NCBI GenBank assembly: GCA_028290945.1
Contig: JAQGIV010000056.1
Coordinates: 1 to 36,528, forward strand
Reading direction: 5' to 3'
DNA from: Phenylobacterium sp.
Lineage (GTDB): Bacteria > Pseudomonadota > Alphaproteobacteria > Caulobacterales > Caulobacteraceae
Length of the DNA: 36,528 nucleotides
Part shown: positions 1-9,485 of the stretch, piece by piece
How the letters are laid out: every line of letters begins with the position of its first letter
Numbering within the stretch: position 1 is the stretch's first letter
Position numbers and translations under genes: made by a program
The notes under the pieces: generated by a model
Told to the model about the DNA's origin: nothing
The model's database searches: none
What the model saw: only the letters and a program-made list of their open reading frames with translations

Positions 1-1
1 G

Positions 2-142
2 GAGCGCCCGCCCCGCCGCGACGACCGCCGCCGCGGCCGCGACCGGGAGGATCACGAGGACCGCGACGGCGTCGTGGGCTTCGGCAGCGACGTGCCGGCC
101 TTCCTGAGCCGCCCGCCCGGTCCGCGCCGCTCCGAGGACTAG
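2..142 (+). CDS. C-terminal tail of a DEAD-box RNA helicase (5' truncated)
   Basis: An open frame enters from the left edge and ends at TAG 140-142. The 46 visible residues are a low-complexity Arg/Asp/Glu tract followed by a short hydrophobic end that reads GFGSDVPAFLSRPPG. A basic, charged tail closed by a G(F/L)GxDxPAF-type motif is typical of alphaproteobacterial RhlE/RhlB-type DEAD-box helicases, where it binds RNA or partners. No helicase motif lies inside the window, so the family call rests on tail style alone. From memory, the C. crescentus helicase RhlB, a partner of RNase E, lies just upstream of the dgcB locus, which would fit this place. Another protein with an Arg-rich tail is possible. 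Confidence 0.5.
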   Translation, partial: ERPPRRDDRRRGRDREDHEDRDGVVGFGSDVPAFLSRPPGPRRSED

Positions 143-243
143 CGGACGGCCTTAACCCGGCGTTTGGCTCTGCCGGGTAGGCTGATCCTCAAAGGCGCAT
201 CGTCGCCGACCGGCGGCGTCACGCTTGGGGGACCAGAAGGATC

Positions 244-1296
244 ATGTCGGCCGACGTGGAAACCTCGCTCCGCGCGCCCAAGGCCTACGACCTGGCGCGT
301 CAGGCGATCGCCGCCATGGAGGCCAACAAGGTCTGGCCGACCGCGCTCAATTTCGAGCTCTGGGTGCACTATCTGGCGGCCAAGGACAGCCCGCTGGGCG
401 CCGAGATCGACCAGATGCTGGAGGCCGGCGAGCCGTTCACCGATTCGGTCGGCGAGACCCTGGCCGCCAAGTTCCTGCCCAAGCAGAAGCTGTCCGGCGA
501 GATCCTCGACGCCGGCGACGCCCTGTCGAAGGAATTGGACAGCGTCACCCGCGCCATCGAGAGCGCCCGGGAGTCCAGCGAGGCCTACGGCCAGGAGCTG
601 GCCAACGCCTCGGAGTCGCTGGCCACCGAGGACACCGGCAACATCAAGGCCATGGTCGACACCTTGACCCAGGCCACCCAGCGCGTGCGCCAGGAGAACG
701 AGACCCTGGAGAGCCAGCTGGCCGACACCAAGGACGAGGTCGGTCGCCTGCGCGAGCACCTGGAGCAGACGCGCCGCGAGGCGATGACCGACGGCTTGAC
801 CAGCCTGGCCAACCGCAAGGCCTTCGACGAAGCCCTGGAGCGGGCCTGCGAGCAGGCCGAGGCCGAGGGCGGGATCCTGAGCCTGGCCGTGCTGGACATC
901 GATCACTTCAAGGCCTTCAACGACACCTGGGGCCACCAGACCGGCGACCAGGTGCTACGCTATGTGGCGAGCGTCATCGGCCGCTCGGGCGACGCCCCGC
1001 GCACCGCCGCCCGCTACGGCGGCGAGGAGTTCGCCCTGATCTTCCCCGGCGAAGGCGCGCGCATGGCCCTGTCCATCCTGGAAGAGATCCGCGCCGAGGT
1101 GGCCTCGCGCGTCCTGAAGCGTCGCTCGACCAACGAGGACCTGGGGGCCGTCACCCTGTCGGCCGGCCTGGCCGAGCGCCATCCCGGCGAAGGCCCCGCC
1201 AGCCTGGTGGAACGCGCCGACGCGGCGCTCTACGCCTCCAAGCGCGGCGGCCGCAACCGCACCTCCGCCGCCGACCCGATCGCCGCGGCCGCCTGA
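244..1296 (+). CDS. Soluble diguanylate cyclase (GGDEF), DgcB-like
   Basis: 350-residue cytoplasmic protein that should make cyclic di-GMP from two GTP. Residues 1-130 are a helical domain with a WPTALNFELW motif (31-40), followed by a probable coiled coil (about 135-180) and a GGDEF domain (180-335). The active-site loop is GGEEF (259-263), and the metal-binding Asp lies in LDIDHFK (217-223). No transmembrane segment is visible. The canonical inhibitory I-site (RxxD five residues before GGEEF) is not in register: residues 250-253 read DAPR, and an RSGD lies three residues too early, so product inhibition may be weak or altered. The ATG follows AGAAGGA at good spacing. Position next to the helicase tail resembles C. 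crescentus dgcB (from memory), which acts in surface attachment. The enzyme class is certain; the DgcB orthology is inference. Confidence 0.93.
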   Translation: MSADVETSLRAPKAYDLARQAIAAMEANKVWPTALNFELWVHYLAAKDSPLGAEIDQMLEAGEPFTDSVGETLAAKFLPKQKLSGEILDAGDALSKELDSVTRAIESARESSEAYGQELANASESLATEDTGNIKAMVDTLTQATQRVRQENETLESQLADTKDEVGRLREHLEQTRREAMTDGLTSLANRKAFDEALERACEQAEAEGGILSLAVLDIDHFKAFNDTWGHQTGDQVLRYVASVIGRSGDAPRTAARYGGEEFALIFPGEGARMALSILEEIRAEVASRVLKRRSTNEDLGAVTLSAGLAERHPGEGPASLVERADAALYASKRGGRNRTSAADPIAAAA

Positions 1297-1311
1297 CCAA
1301 CCGACGTTTTC

Positions 1312-1361
1312 GCTAGGCTTCCGCGGGGGTATGCTCCCCTAAGATCGGGCGCATAAGCCCG
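1312..1361 (+). promoter_or_regulatory. Leader/promoter region of the crotonase gene with two small hairpins
   Basis: The 77 bases between the cyclase stop and the next ATG hold a GCTAGG (1312-1317), with CTGACC 13 bases before it as a possible -35, and a TATGCT (1330-1335). There are two perfect short hairpins: GGGG-TATGCT-CCCC (1326-1339) and CGGGC-GCATAA-GCCCG (1346-1361), the second ending right at the ribosome binding site. The 14-mer TATGCTCCCCTAAG (1330-1343) recurs exactly on the minus strand at 2662-2675. The first hairpin could also be the terminator of the cyclase gene, but it has no T run. Confidence 0.35.
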
Positions 1362-1373
1362 AGGGAGGACGCC

Positions 1374-2177
1374 ATGGACGGCAATACGGCAGCCGCGAAG
1401 GTCAAGACCGAGGTCAGGGACCGGGTCGGCGTGATCACCCTGTCGGACCCCTCGACGCTCAACGCCGCCGGCGTCGAGCTGATGACCGAGCTGCAGGCCG
1501 CGGTCGACGGATTCATCCACGACGAGGCGGTGCGCGCCATCGTGATCACCGGCGAGGGCCGCGGCTTCTGCTCCGGCGCCAACCTCTCCGGCGGCAGCGT
1601 CAGCCGCGGCGGCGGCGCCTCCAAGGGCCCCAACGAGGGCCTGATCAAGGTCTACAACCCCTTCGTCAGCACCCTGCGCCGGTCGCCAAAGCCGGTCGTG
1701 GCGGCGGTGAACGGCGTGGCGGCGGGCGTCGGCGTCTCCCTGGCCCTGGCCTGCGACCTGCTGGTGGCGGCCGAGAGCGCCTACTTCCTGCTGGCCTTCC
1801 GCCGCATCGGCCTGGTGCCGGACGGCGGGGCGACCTGGCTGCTGCCGCGGCTGATCGGCAAGGCGCGAGCCATGGAGCTGATGCTGCTGGGCGAGAAGCT
1901 GCCGGCCCGGACGGCCCTCGACTGGGGCCTGATCAACCGCTGCGTTCCCGACGGCGAGCTGATGGCCAAGGCCCTGGAGCTGGCCACGGCGCTGGCCAAC
2001 GGGCCGAGCTCGCTGGGCATGACCCGCAACCTGGTCTGGGACGCGCTGGACGCGCCCTGGCACATACAGATCGAAGCCGAGGCCTACGCCCAGGGCGACG
2101 CCGCCCGCAGCGAGGACGCCCGCGAAGGCATCATGGCCTTCGTCCAGAAGCGTCCGGCCGAATTCAAGGGGAAGTAG
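1374..2177 (+). CDS. Enoyl-CoA hydratase/isomerase (crotonase) family protein, PaaG-like active site
   Basis: 267 residues, normal for a crotonase-fold enzyme acting on an acyl-CoA. The oxyanion-hole segments are GEGRGFCSGANL (60-71) and the NGVAAGVGVSLALACD stretch (113-128). Both Glu residues used by classical enoyl-CoA hydratases seem to be missing: Ser122 stands at the first place and Phe142 at the second. Instead there is an Asp in IGLVPDGG (Asp150), the arrangement known from PaaG-type isomerases and delta3,delta2-enoyl-CoA isomerases. I therefore infer isomerase-type rather than hydratase chemistry; the substrate is unknown. The ATG has a strong GGGAGGA site six bases upstream. The small membrane-protein gene starts two bases after its stop, so the two are probably cotranscribed. 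Confidence 0.9.
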   Translation: MDGNTAAAKVKTEVRDRVGVITLSDPSTLNAAGVELMTELQAAVDGFIHDEAVRAIVITGEGRGFCSGANLSGGSVSRGGGASKGPNEGLIKVYNPFVSTLRRSPKPVVAAVNGVAAGVGVSLALACDLLVAAESAYFLLAFRRIGLVPDGGATWLLPRLIGKARAMELMLLGEKLPARTALDWGLINRCVPDGELMAKALELATALANGPSSLGMTRNLVWDALDAPWHIQIEAEAYAQGDAARSEDAREGIMAFVQKRPAEFKGK

Positions 2178-2179
2178 CC

Positions 2180-2368
2180 ATGAAACTGGTCCTGACCATC
2201 GCCGGCGCCCTGATGGTGCTACTCGGCGGCGTGTGGATCCTGCAGGGGATCAACATCCTGCCCGGCAGCTTCATGACCGGGCAGACACAGTGGGCGGTCT
2301 ATGGCTGCGTGCTGGCGCTGGCCGGCATCGGCGTGATCGTCTGGGCGCGGCGCAGGCCGGCCGCCTAG
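2180..2368 (+). CDS. Small two-helix membrane protein
   Basis: 62 residues made almost entirely of two hydrophobic helices (about 4-24 and 37-56), joined by a short loop and ending in a basic RRRP cap, which suggests a cytoplasmic C-terminus. The start follows the crotonase stop after two bases, with AAGGGGAAG as ribosome binding site. Such small inner-membrane proteins are common in alphaproteobacteria and have no known role. The TAG stop at 2366-2368 lies inside CTAG 2365-2368, which also carries the stop of the convergent gene. Confidence 0.75.
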   Translation: MKLVLTIAGALMVLLGGVWILQGINILPGSFMTGQTQWAVYGCVLALAGIGVIVWARRRPAA

Positions 2369-2646
2369 AGCTCGCTCGCCCGACGACGCAGCTTCTGGAA
2401 CTCCGCCTCGATCATCCGCTCGCGGATGTTCTCGCCGTCGGCATAGACGGCCACCGCATGCGCCGCGAGCCCGACCCCCCAGCCGAGCATCGGCCAGTAG
2501 AACCACAGATGGTCAGGGCTGGTCGCCAGATTGATCAGCAACAACCCGGCGTTGACGACCGCATAGGCCAACAAGTGGCTGCGAAAGCCGAGCTTCATAT
2601 CGGCGCGGCGGGTGGCTAGGCGGCGAAGATCTGCGTCGTCGGTCAT
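2365..2646 (-). CDS. 2TM-domain protein
   Basis: 93-residue protein that fits the 2TM-domain family: a short charged N-terminus (1-22), two hydrophobic helices (about 23-42 and 48-68) linked by SPDHLWFYWP, and an amphipathic basic tail with ENIRERMIEAEFQKLRRR. In this family a similar module is often fused to sensor or regulator domains; here it stands alone. The ATG has GAGGAG six bases upstream. The function is unknown. It may be read from its own promoter in the 45-base gap after sufA, where an exact copy of the 1330-1343 14-mer occurs, or it may be the last gene of the SUF transcript. Confidence 0.8.
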   Translation of the reverse strand: MTDDADLRRLATRRADMKLGFRSHLLAYAVVNAGLLLINLATSPDHLWFYWPMLGWGVGLAAHAVAVYADGENIRERMIEAEFQKLRRRASEL

Positions 2647-2661
2647 GTGCGGCTCCTCGGA

Positions 2662-2675
2662 CTTAGGGGAGCATA
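2662..2675 (-). promoter_or_regulatory. Second copy of the 14-mer TATGCTCCCCTAAG
   Basis: On the minus strand this reads TATGCTCCCCTAAG and ends 16 bases before the 2TM-protein ATG. It is identical to 1330-1343 on the plus strand, upstream of the crotonase gene. TATGCT may serve as a -10 box, but no good -35 stands in front of it here. Confidence 0.3.
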
Positions 2676-2691
2676 ACGCCGCTCGGCGGGC

Positions 2692-3087
2692 TTAATCCAG
2701 CTTGGCGGGCTGGATGGTGACGCTCTCGCCGCAGCCGCAGGCATCCGTCTCGTTGGGATTGCGGAACACGAACTTGGCCGCCAGTTTGCTGACCTCGTAG
2801 TCGATCTCCGAGCCGATCAGGAACAGCACGGCCTTGGGCTCCACCAGGATGGTGACGTCCTTGTCCTCGATGATCTCGTCCAGCGGCTCGATCTTGTCGG
2901 CATACTCCAGGACGTACTCCTGGCCGGCGCAGCCGCCGTTCTTCACGCCAACCCGCAGACCGGCGTAGGGCTTCTCGGCCTTGCCCATGATCTCCTTGAC
3001 GCGTGCGGCGGCGGCCTCGGTCAGGGTGACCACCTTGGGCCTGGGACGGCGCCCGCGCGGGGTTGGGGTGACGGAAAGCTCGCTCAT
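2692..3087 (-). CDS. sufA: HesB/IscA-type iron-sulfur carrier SufA
   Basis: 131-residue A-type carrier that accepts a cluster from the SufBCD scaffold and passes it to apoproteins. The three cluster ligands are seen as Cys53 (GGCAG) and Cys117/Cys119 (ACGCGES). Residues 1-18 form a basic, Arg/Pro-rich extension. I chose the ATG at 3087 because it overlaps the sufT stop by one base (TGATG) and gives the family length; an upstream in-frame start would add 18 unrelated residues. It is the last clear gene of the SUF operon. It could equally be named iscA or erpA-like, but the SUF context favours sufA. Confidence 0.93.
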   Translation of the reverse strand: MSELSVTPTPRGRRPRPKVVTLTEAAAARVKEIMGKAEKPYAGLRVGVKNGGCAGQEYVLEYADKIEPLDEIIEDKDVTILVEPKAVLFLIGSEIDYEVSKLAAKFVFRNPNETDACGCGESVTIQPAKLD

Positions 3088-3446
3088 CAGAACATGTTCA
3101 ATTGCAGCTTGGCCTCGTCGGACATCCGCGAGGGGTCCCATGGCGGATCGAACACCAGCTCGACCTTGCAGGAGCGGATCTCGGGGATCTCCTTGACCGC
3201 GTCCTCGACCCAGCCCGGCATCTCGCCGGCCACCGGGCAGCCGGGGGCGGTCAGCGTCATGTCGATGACCACGTCCTTATCGTCGGAGACGTCGACCTTG
3301 TAGATGAGGCCGAGCTCATAGATGTCGACCGGGATCTCCGGATCGTAGACGGTCTTCAGCTTTTCGATCAGCCGATCGGTCAGCGCGTCCAGCTCCGCCT
3401 GCGACAGCGGGGGGGAGGTCTTGGTTTCGATCGAGGCGTCATCCAT
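3087..3446 (-). CDS. sufT: SufT, MIP18/DUF59-family Fe-S assembly factor
   Basis: About 119 residues of the MIP18 (DUF59) family, which helps maturation of Fe-S proteins. The signature is TLTAPGCPVAGEMP with its conserved Cys, preceded by YDPEIPVDIYELGLIY and followed by a VELVFDPPW motif, all typical of SufT. I take the ATG at 3446, five bases after the sufS stop. A TTG at 3455 that overlaps that stop would add three residues and cannot be excluded, as neither has a clear ribosome binding site. Translational coupling to sufS is likely. Confidence 0.93.
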   Translation of the reverse strand: MDDASIETKTSPPLSQAELDALTDRLIEKLKTVYDPEIPVDIYELGLIYKVDVSDDKDVVIDMTLTAPGCPVAGEMPGWVEDAVKEIPEIRSCKVELVFDPPWDPSRMSDEAKLQLNMF

Positions 3447-3451
3447 GGGGG

Positions 3452-4666
3452 TCAAGCGAAGAAGGCCTGTGTCTTGAGGAGCGCGTCGACGAACGAGTCG
3501 GCGTCCTCGTGGGTGTTATATAGGGCGAAGGAGGCCCGGGCGCTCGACGTGACGCCGAAGCGCCGCATCAGGGGCTCCGCGCAGTGGGTCCCGGCCCGCA
3601 CGGCGACCCCGTAACGGTCGAGGATCTGGGCCACGTCGTGGGCGTGGGCGCCTTCGACAGTGAACGACAGGATGGCGCCCTTCCCCGGCGCCTCGCCCAG
3701 CACCTTCAGCCAGTTGGCGCCGTTGAGCCGCTCGCGGACGTGGGCATAGAGCCGGTGCTCATGCTCGGCGACGGCGACGCGGTCGAGGCGGGACAGCCAC
3801 TCGATGGCCGCGCCCAGGCCGATGGCCTCCAGGATCGGCGGGGTGCCGGCCTCGAAGCGGTGCGGCGGGTCGGCGTAGGTGATCTCGTCGAGGCTGACCG
3901 CGCCGATCATCTCCCCGCCGCCCTGATAGGGCCGCAGGGCCGCCAGCCGCTCGGCCTTGCCGTAGAGGATGCCGATGCCGGTCGGGCCATAGAGCTTGTG
4001 GCCGGAGAAGGCGTAGAAGTCGGCGTCGATGGCCTTCACGTCCACGGCCTTGTGGACGATGGCCTGGCAGCCGTCGAGCAGCACGACCGCGCCGGCCGCA
4101 TGGGCCATGGCGGTCAGCTCGGTGACCGGATTGATGGTGCCCAGCACGTTGGACATGTGGCTCAGCGCCACCACGCGGGTGCGCGGGCCCAGCAGGCTCT
4201 GGAACGCCGCCAGGTCGAGGGCGCCCTCGTCGGTGACGGGACAGAACTTCAGCACCACCCCCTGCCGCTCGCGCAGGAAGTGCCAGGGCACGATGTTGGC
4301 GTGGTGCTCCATCTCGGTGAGCAGCACCTCGTCGCCGGCCTGCAGCGTGGCCCCCAGGCCCGCGGCGACCAGGTTGATGGCCTCGGTGCCGCCCTTGGTG
4401 AAGACGATCTCGCCGGGCTCGGCGCCGATGAAGGCCGCCACCGTCTTGCGGGCGCCCTCGTAGGCGTCGGTGGTCTCGTTGGCCAGCGTGTGCAGGCCGC
4501 GGTGGACGTTGGCGTAGGAGTGCTCCATCGCCCGGGTCATGGCCGCGATCACCGCCCGCGGCTTCTGGGCCGAGGCGGCGCTGTCGAGGTAGACCAGCGG
4601 CTGGCCGTTCACCTGCCGCGACAGGATCGGGAATTCGGTGCGGATCGCTTCGGCGTCGAAGGCCAT
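3452..4666 (-). CDS. sufS: Group II cysteine desulfurase SufS
   Basis: 404-residue PLP enzyme that takes sulfur from cysteine for cluster assembly. The PLP lysine is Lys224 in SGHKLYGPTG, His121 lies in TEMEHHANIVPW, and the catalytic Cys362 lies in RAGTHCAEPL, the short-loop form typical of group II (SufS/CsdA). The ATG at 4666 follows the sufD stop by two bases; a longer reading would run into sufD. No sufE or sufU gene is seen in the operon, so the sulfur acceptor must be coded elsewhere or be SufB itself. This is the second desulfurase in the same operon (see 8322-9485). Confidence 0.96.
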   Translation of the reverse strand: MAFDAEAIRTEFPILSRQVNGQPLVYLDSAASAQKPRAVIAAMTRAMEHSYANVHRGLHTLANETTDAYEGARKTVAAFIGAEPGEIVFTKGGTEAINLVAAGLGATLQAGDEVLLTEMEHHANIVPWHFLRERQGVVLKFCPVTDEGALDLAAFQSLLGPRTRVVALSHMSNVLGTINPVTELTAMAHAAGAVVLLDGCQAIVHKAVDVKAIDADFYAFSGHKLYGPTGIGILYGKAERLAALRPYQGGGEMIGAVSLDEITYADPPHRFEAGTPPILEAIGLGAAIEWLSRLDRVAVAEHEHRLYAHVRERLNGANWLKVLGEAPGKGAILSFTVEGAHAHDVAQILDRYGVAVRAGTHCAEPLMRRFGVTSSARASFALYNTHEDADSFVDALLKTQAFFA

Positions 4667-4668
4667 GG

Positions 4669-5700
4669 TCAGCCCTTCAGCCTTTCCGCCGCCCAATTGC
4701 GCACGATCTCGCGGGCGCCCTCGTGGCCGATACGATCGATGACCTCGCCGATGAAGGCCTCGGTCAGCAGGGCGCGGGCCTCGGCGTCCGGAATGCCCCG
4801 CTGGCGGGCGTAGAACAGGGCGTCCTCGTCGAGCGCGCCCACCGTGTTGCCATGGCTACAGGCCACGTCGTCGGCGTAGATCTCCAGCTCCGGCTTGGCG
4901 TCCACCTCGGCGCGATCCGACAGGATCAGGGCGTGGTGCTCCATGCGCGCGTCGGTGCGGTCGGCGCCCTCGGCCACCACGATGCGGCCCTGGAAGATCC
5001 CGCGCGACTGGTCGCGGACCACGCCCTTGGCCATCTGCATGGTGACGCCGTCGGTCCCCTGGTGGGTGACGACGGTGGTCAGGTCGGCGTGGCGCTTGTC
5101 GGCCAGCAGGTAGACGCCGTCGAGGCGCAGCTTGGCGCCGCCGCCAGGATGGGCGACCCGCGTCTCGACGCGCTGGCGGCGCGCGCCGGAGAGCAGCACG
5201 CTCTGGCCATAGTCGGCCTGGGCGCCCAGCTGGACCTCGGCCTCGCTGACCGAAACGCCCTCGGCGCCGTCGGCGGCGAGCACGATGCGTTCCATGGCGG
5301 CGCCGTCATCAAGGCGGATCGCCAGGGCGGCGTGGGCCACATAGCCGCCGGTGTCGCCTTCATAGGTTTCCAACAGGGTGAGACGGCCGCCGGCCGCGAC
5401 ATGCACCTCGACGCGCGAGGTGTGCGCGCCGGCGCCGCGCGCCAGCAGTCGCAGGGCGATGGTCGCCGCCTCGCCGGGGCCGACCGCGATCCGCACGTCG
5501 TCGCGGCCGTTGGCGATCACGTAGGAGTCGCTCACCAGATGCTCGAACGGCCCCTGCCCCACGTCGCGCGGGTCGACCGGCGCCGACGGCTCGGGCACCA
5601 CGCGGATCAGGCCGCGCAGGTCGGTCCAGCGCCAGTCCTCGTCGCGCTTGCCGGGCAGCTCGGCGACATCGCGGTCGCGTATGGCCTGGCCGAGGTTCAA
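4669..5700 (-). CDS. sufD: SufD, Fe-S scaffold subunit
   Basis: 343 residues, shorter than the roughly 420 of E. coli SufD. It partners SufB and SufC in the SufBC2D scaffold. The C-terminal core is clear: YADDVACSHGNTVGALDED carries the conserved His next to Cys, and DALFYARQRGI and EAFIGEVIDRI follow as in the family. The N-terminal part has DEDWRWTDLRGL, the usual start of SufD. The start is a TTG at 5700 inside a TTGA overlap with the sufC stop; no ATG or GTG is available nearby, so coupling to sufC translation is probable. Confidence 0.95.
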   Translation of the reverse strand: MNLGQAIRDRDVAELPGKRDEDWRWTDLRGLIRVVPEPSAPVDPRDVGQGPFEHLVSDSYVIANGRDDVRIAVGPGEAATIALRLLARGAGAHTSRVEVHVAAGGRLTLLETYEGDTGGYVAHAALAIRLDDGAAMERIVLAADGAEGVSVSEAEVQLGAQADYGQSVLLSGARRQRVETRVAHPGGGAKLRLDGVYLLADKRHADLTTVVTHQGTDGVTMQMAKGVVRDQSRGIFQGRIVVAEGADRTDARMEHHALILSDRAEVDAKPELEIYADDVACSHGNTVGALDEDALFYARQRGIPDAEARALLTEAFIGEVIDRIGHEGAREIVRNWAAERLKG

Positions 5701-6443
5701 GCGGCCCTCGCGTACTTGTCGTAGCCTTCGCGCTCCAGCTCGAGCGCCAGCTCCGGCCCGCCGGAGGCGACGATCCGGCCGCCGGCCAGCACGTGCACCC
5801 GGTCGGGGCGGATGTAGTCCAGCAGGCGCTGGTAGTGGGTGATCACCAGCATGGCGCGGTCGGGGGCGCGGAGCGCGTTGACGCCCGCGGCGACGATCTT
5901 CAGCGCGTCGATGTCGAGGCCGGAATCGGTCTCGTCGAGGATCAGCATGCGGGGGCTGAGGATCGCCATCTGCAGGATCTCCATCCGCTTCTTCTCGCCG
6001 CCGGAGAAGCCGACGTTGAGCGGCCGCTTCAGCATCTCGAAGTCGATCTTCAGGGCGGCGGCCTTCTCGCGGGCCAGCTTCAGGAAGGCCGGGGCGGCGA
6101 TCTCGTCCTCGCCACGCGCCTTCTTCTGGGCGTTGAGCGCCGTGCGGATGAAGGTCAAGGCCGGGACGCCGGGGATCTCCAGCGGATACTGGAAGGACAG
6201 GAAGACGCCGCGCGCGGCGCGTTCGTTGGGGTCCAGCGCCAGCAGGTCCTCGCCGTCGAGGGTGGCCGAGCCTGACGTCACGTCGTAGCCGCCGCGGCCG
6301 GTGAGCACATAGGACAGGGTCGACTTCCCGGCCCCGTTCGGCCCCATGATGGCGTGCACCTCGCCGGCCGGCACGTCGAGCGACAGGCCCTTGAGGATCT
6401 CAGCGCCGCCGACGGTGGCGTGCAGGTCATTCACAGTGAGCAT
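5697..6443 (-). CDS. sufC: SufC, ABC-type ATPase of the Fe-S scaffold
   Basis: 248-residue cytoplasmic ABC ATPase. Walker A is GPNGAGKST (34-42), the signature motif is FSGGEKKR, and Walker B is MLILDETDSGLD, with the SufC-typical TDSGLD D-loop. It drives conformational change in SufB-SufD rather than transport. The ATG shares one base with the stop of the preceding small gene (TGATG), and its own stop overlaps the TTG of sufD. Assignment is secure. Confidence 0.97.
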   Translation of the reverse strand: MLTVNDLHATVGGAEILKGLSLDVPAGEVHAIMGPNGAGKSTLSYVLTGRGGYDVTSGSATLDGEDLLALDPNERAARGVFLSFQYPLEIPGVPALTFIRTALNAQKKARGEDEIAAPAFLKLAREKAAALKIDFEMLKRPLNVGFSGGEKKRMEILQMAILSPRMLILDETDSGLDIDALKIVAAGVNALRAPDRAMLVITHYQRLLDYIRPDRVHVLAGGRIVASGGPELALELEREGYDKYARAA

Positions 6444-6852
6444 CAGCGGGTCTCGTCGACGAGGAACTGGGCCATGACCGCCAGCGCGTCTGCCAACGTC
6501 TCGACGGTCAGTTGCTTGCGCGGCGCCGCGGCGCCCGGATTGGCGGTGCGCTTGTCGGACAGGGTGACGCTCGCCTTGCCGGCCTCGAAATAGGCGGCGA
6601 TGCGGAAATCCTGGTGGTCGATGGAGACGGTGTAGCGGCGGCGGTCGGCGACCAGGTCGCGCTTGGCCAGGAACTCCGGATCGGCCTGCAGCGCCTCCAG
6701 CAGCTGGGTGGCGCGGGCCAGGTCCTCTTCCTGCTGCTTGCGCTCGGCCTCGTCGCGGGCGCGGCGCTCCATCTCGCGGCGGGCGAACTCCACCTCGAAG
6801 GCGTCCTTCAGCGACAGCGTGCGGCGGGTTTGGCCCTTGCGGGTCTTCGAGG

Positions 6853-6856
<4 letters not shown>
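6443..6856 (-). CDS. Uncharacterised 137-residue protein coded between sufB and sufC
   Basis: I do not recognise a family. Residues 1-75 are highly charged and helical, starting with a basic [12 protein letters not shown] stretch and continuing with a long Glu/Arg/Gln-rich helix (22-60), likely a coiled coil. Residues 75-137 look like a small alpha/beta domain, with alternating strands [20 protein letters not shown] and ASVTLSD and a final helix. There is no Cys, which argues against a cluster carrier. The gene is welded into the operon: its ATG overlaps the sufB stop (ATGA) and its stop overlaps the sufC ATG (TGATG), so it must be made with the SufBCD scaffold. I infer an accessory role in SUF assembly or regulation, without direct evidence. 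Confidence 0.8.
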
Positions 6857-8321
<1,465 letters not shown>

Positions 8322-8322
<1 letters not shown>

Positions 8323-9485
8323 TACGAAACTCCAGCCACGGCGGGGGCGCGGCGTGCGGCGTGGCGCTCGAACGCCTCAAGCCAGGCGTCGACGAAGCGG
8401 TTCCAGTCGGCCTGGGTGCTCGCCCAGCCGCCGGAGACGCGCAGGCCGCAGGCGGCGAGGTCGCCGAGGCCCATGGCGGCGAGGACCGGCGATTGCTTGA
8501 CCTTGCCGGAGGAGCAGGCGGCGCCGGCGCTGACCATGACGCCGGCCAGGTCCAGGGCCATGACCTGGGTGTCGGAGGCGAAGCCGGGGGTGGCGACGCA
8601 CAGGGTGTTGGGAAGCCGCGGCGCGGCCTCGCCGGCCACCACGGCGCCGGCCGCCTTCAGGCGCTGGGCGGCGGCGTCGCGCCAAGCCGCTTTTTCTTCG
8701 ACATCGACGGGTTGACTGATCGCTTGAAGCGTCGCCTTCGCCGCCGCGCCAAAGCCATTGATTCCGGGGACATTCTCGGTTCCGCCCCGGCGGCCGCGTT
8801 CCTGGCCGCCGCCGTGCTGGCGGCGCGAGAGGGTGGCGCGGGGGCCGAAGGTCAGGGCTCCGACGCCCTGCGGGCCGCCGATCTTGTGGGCGGAGATGGC
8901 CAGGGTGTCGGCGCCCAGGGCGCGGCTGTCGATGGCGATCTTGCCGGCCGCCTGCACCGCATCGACGTGCAGCCAGCCGTCGGCGGCGCGGACCAGCTCG
9001 GCGGCCTCGGCCACCGGCTGGATGACGCCGGTCTCGTTGTTGGCCAGCATCAGGGCGACGAAGGGCCTGCCGTCACGGGCGTCCCAGCGGGCCAGCCGCT
9101 CGGAAAGCCAGGTCAGGTCGGCGCGGCCGCTGCGGTCCACCGGGATCTCCTCGACGGCGACGCCCGAGGCGTGGGCGGTCTCCTGAATGCTGTCGTGCTC
9201 GACGGCGGAGATCAGCAGGCGCCTGGCGCCCGCCGCGATGGCGCTTTCCAGCGCCAGCGCATTGGCCTCGGTGCCGCCGGAGGTGAAGACCACGGTGGGG
9301 GCCGGCGCGGCGATCAGGGCGGCGACGTCAGCGCGCGCTTGCTCGACCAGGGCGCGGGCGGCGCGGCCGGCGGCGTGCACGGAGGAGGGATTGCCGCCCA
9401 CGTCCAGAGCGTGGGCGATGGCGGCCGCCGCCTCGGGACGGACCACGGCGGTGGCGTTGTAGTCGAGATAGACGCGGGGGCTCAT
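8322..9485 (-). CDS. Group I cysteine desulfurase (IscS/NifS-like)
   Basis: 387-residue aminotransferase-fold PLP enzyme. The PLP lysine is Lys201 in [11 protein letters not shown], His97 lies in SAVEHDS, and the catalytic Cys324 sits in a long flexible segment [15 protein letters not shown], the mark of group I desulfurases. It is about 15-20 residues shorter than E. coli IscS and lacks the extended C-terminal tail that docks IscU; no iscU is present. The ATG overlaps the iscR stop (ATGA). Having both a group I and a group II desulfurase in one SUF operon is common in alphaproteobacteria; which one feeds SufB here is not clear from sequence. Confidence 0.94.

Noticed and set aside
3584..4813. 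Plus-strand ORF (409 codons) opposite sufS/sufD
   Set aside because: Shadow of the SUF genes, without domains.
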